From positions 1 to 6,536 of the forward strand of contig JANSYB010000134.1 of assembly GCA_024742655.1 (NCBI GenBank): a DNA stretch of 6,536 nucleotides. The letters are read 5' to 3'. Positions 6,235-6,536 of the stretch are shown in pieces. Under the pieces are notes generated by a model that was not told the origin of the DNA, did not search any database, and saw only the letters and a list, made by a program, of their open reading frames with translations. A program made the position numbers and the translations under genes. Positions within the stretch are counted from its first letter, which is position 1, and the number at the start of each line of letters is the position of its first letter. The DNA is from Paracoccaceae bacterium. Lineage in GTDB: Bacteria > Pseudomonadota > Alphaproteobacteria > Rhodobacterales > Rhodobacteraceae.

Positions 6235-6536
6235 TGTCCTTACGATCAAACGGGTGCCGCAGGTGATCTGTTCCGCCACGCGAAACAGGTGATCGGGCCG
6301 CAGCGCCACGCAACCCGCCGTGGGATAGCCCGGCCTGCGCCAGCGATGCATGAAAATGCACGAGCCGCGCCCCCGTTCCGCCCGTGGCCAGTTCCAGTCC
6401 ATCACGATCACCAGGTCATAAAGCGGATCGCCCCGCCGCAACACCTCGTGCGAATGCGGATAGGGCGCGCGAACCATGAGGTTGTAATCCTCGTGCCCCG
6501 GATCATCCGACCAAAGATCACCGGGGCGAATGGGCA
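6220..6536 (-). CDS. L,D-transpeptidase (YkuD-type) catalytic domain, C-terminal part (5' end outside window)
   Basis: Enzymes of this family use a catalytic cysteine to form or exchange peptidoglycan cross-links or attach proteins to the wall, normally in the periplasm. The visible 104 residues read from the right edge through GDLWSDDP and LYDLVIVMDWNW to GSCIFMH, followed by GYPTAGCVAL. The putative catalytic Cys is residue 75 of the visible part, with the conserved His at 63. This is the GC[VI]xL variant of the active-site signature rather than the classic SHGC form, resembling the COG3786-type group. The last residues (TPNPL) and the TGA are encoded inside hairpin 2. A methionine at 6477 exists but the same frame with family-like sequence continues upstream, so the true start is beyond the window. 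Any signal peptide cannot be seen. Cross-linking activity is inferred from the family only. Confidence 0.88.
   Translation of the reverse strand, partial: PIRPGDLWSDDPGHEDYNLMVRAPYPHSHEVLRRGDPLYDLVIVMDWNWPRAERGRGSCIFMHRWRRPGYPTAGCVALRPDHLFRVAEQITCGTRLIVRTPNPL

Noticed and set aside
6155..6361. 68-codon minus-strand frame spanning the double hairpin
   Set aside because: It overlaps the L,D-transpeptidase gene in another frame, and its FVKGFGKSFHKAFAQA segment is just the palindromic DNA translated.

Overview
The window looks like chromosomal DNA of an alphaproteobacterium, most likely a Rhodobacterales (Roseobacter/Rhodobacter-type) species. This rests on the high GC content, the style of the LeuRS, YggS, LptE and DUF3576 proteins, and the leuS-lptE-holA gene order. 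No rRNA, tRNA, CRISPR array, transposase, integrase or phage gene was found.

Layout. Positions 1-3438 carry a minus-strand operon, leuS > lptE > holA, with overlapping genes: leuS/lptE share 14 nt and lptE/holA share an ATGA. holA runs off the left edge. A 152-nt divergent promoter region (3439-3590) separates leuS from a plus-strand GT4-type glycosyltransferase (3591-4838). That gene ends 6 nt from the stop of a convergent, minus-strand DUF3576 lipoprotein gene (4845-5333). A second divergent region (5334-5494) precedes a plus-strand yggS-type PLP-homeostasis gene (5495-6148). A minus-strand L,D-transpeptidase (YkuD-type) gene enters from the right edge and ends at 6220. Between the convergent yggS and L,D-transpeptidase genes lie two adjacent perfect hairpins (6186-6234) whose loops are complementary.

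How the genes fit together. The contents are mainly housekeeping and envelope functions: leucyl-tRNA synthesis (LeuS), LPS transport to the outer membrane (LptE), the clamp-loader delta subunit of DNA polymerase III (HolA), PLP homeostasis (YggS) and peptidoglycan cross-linking or modification (L,D-transpeptidase). The glycosyltransferase may act on a surface polysaccharide, but no sugar-biosynthesis or export genes accompany it. From memory of related genomes, DUF3576 usually sits directly upstream of leuS, so the glycosyltransferase looks like an insertion into an otherwise conserved block.

I see no convincing new multi-gene system. The most unusual sequence structure is the double hairpin at 6186-6234. 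It includes the stop codon of the L,D-transpeptidase gene and can fold in two mutually exclusive ways. A second imperfect hairpin lies immediately upstream of the yggS Shine-Dalgarno sequence.
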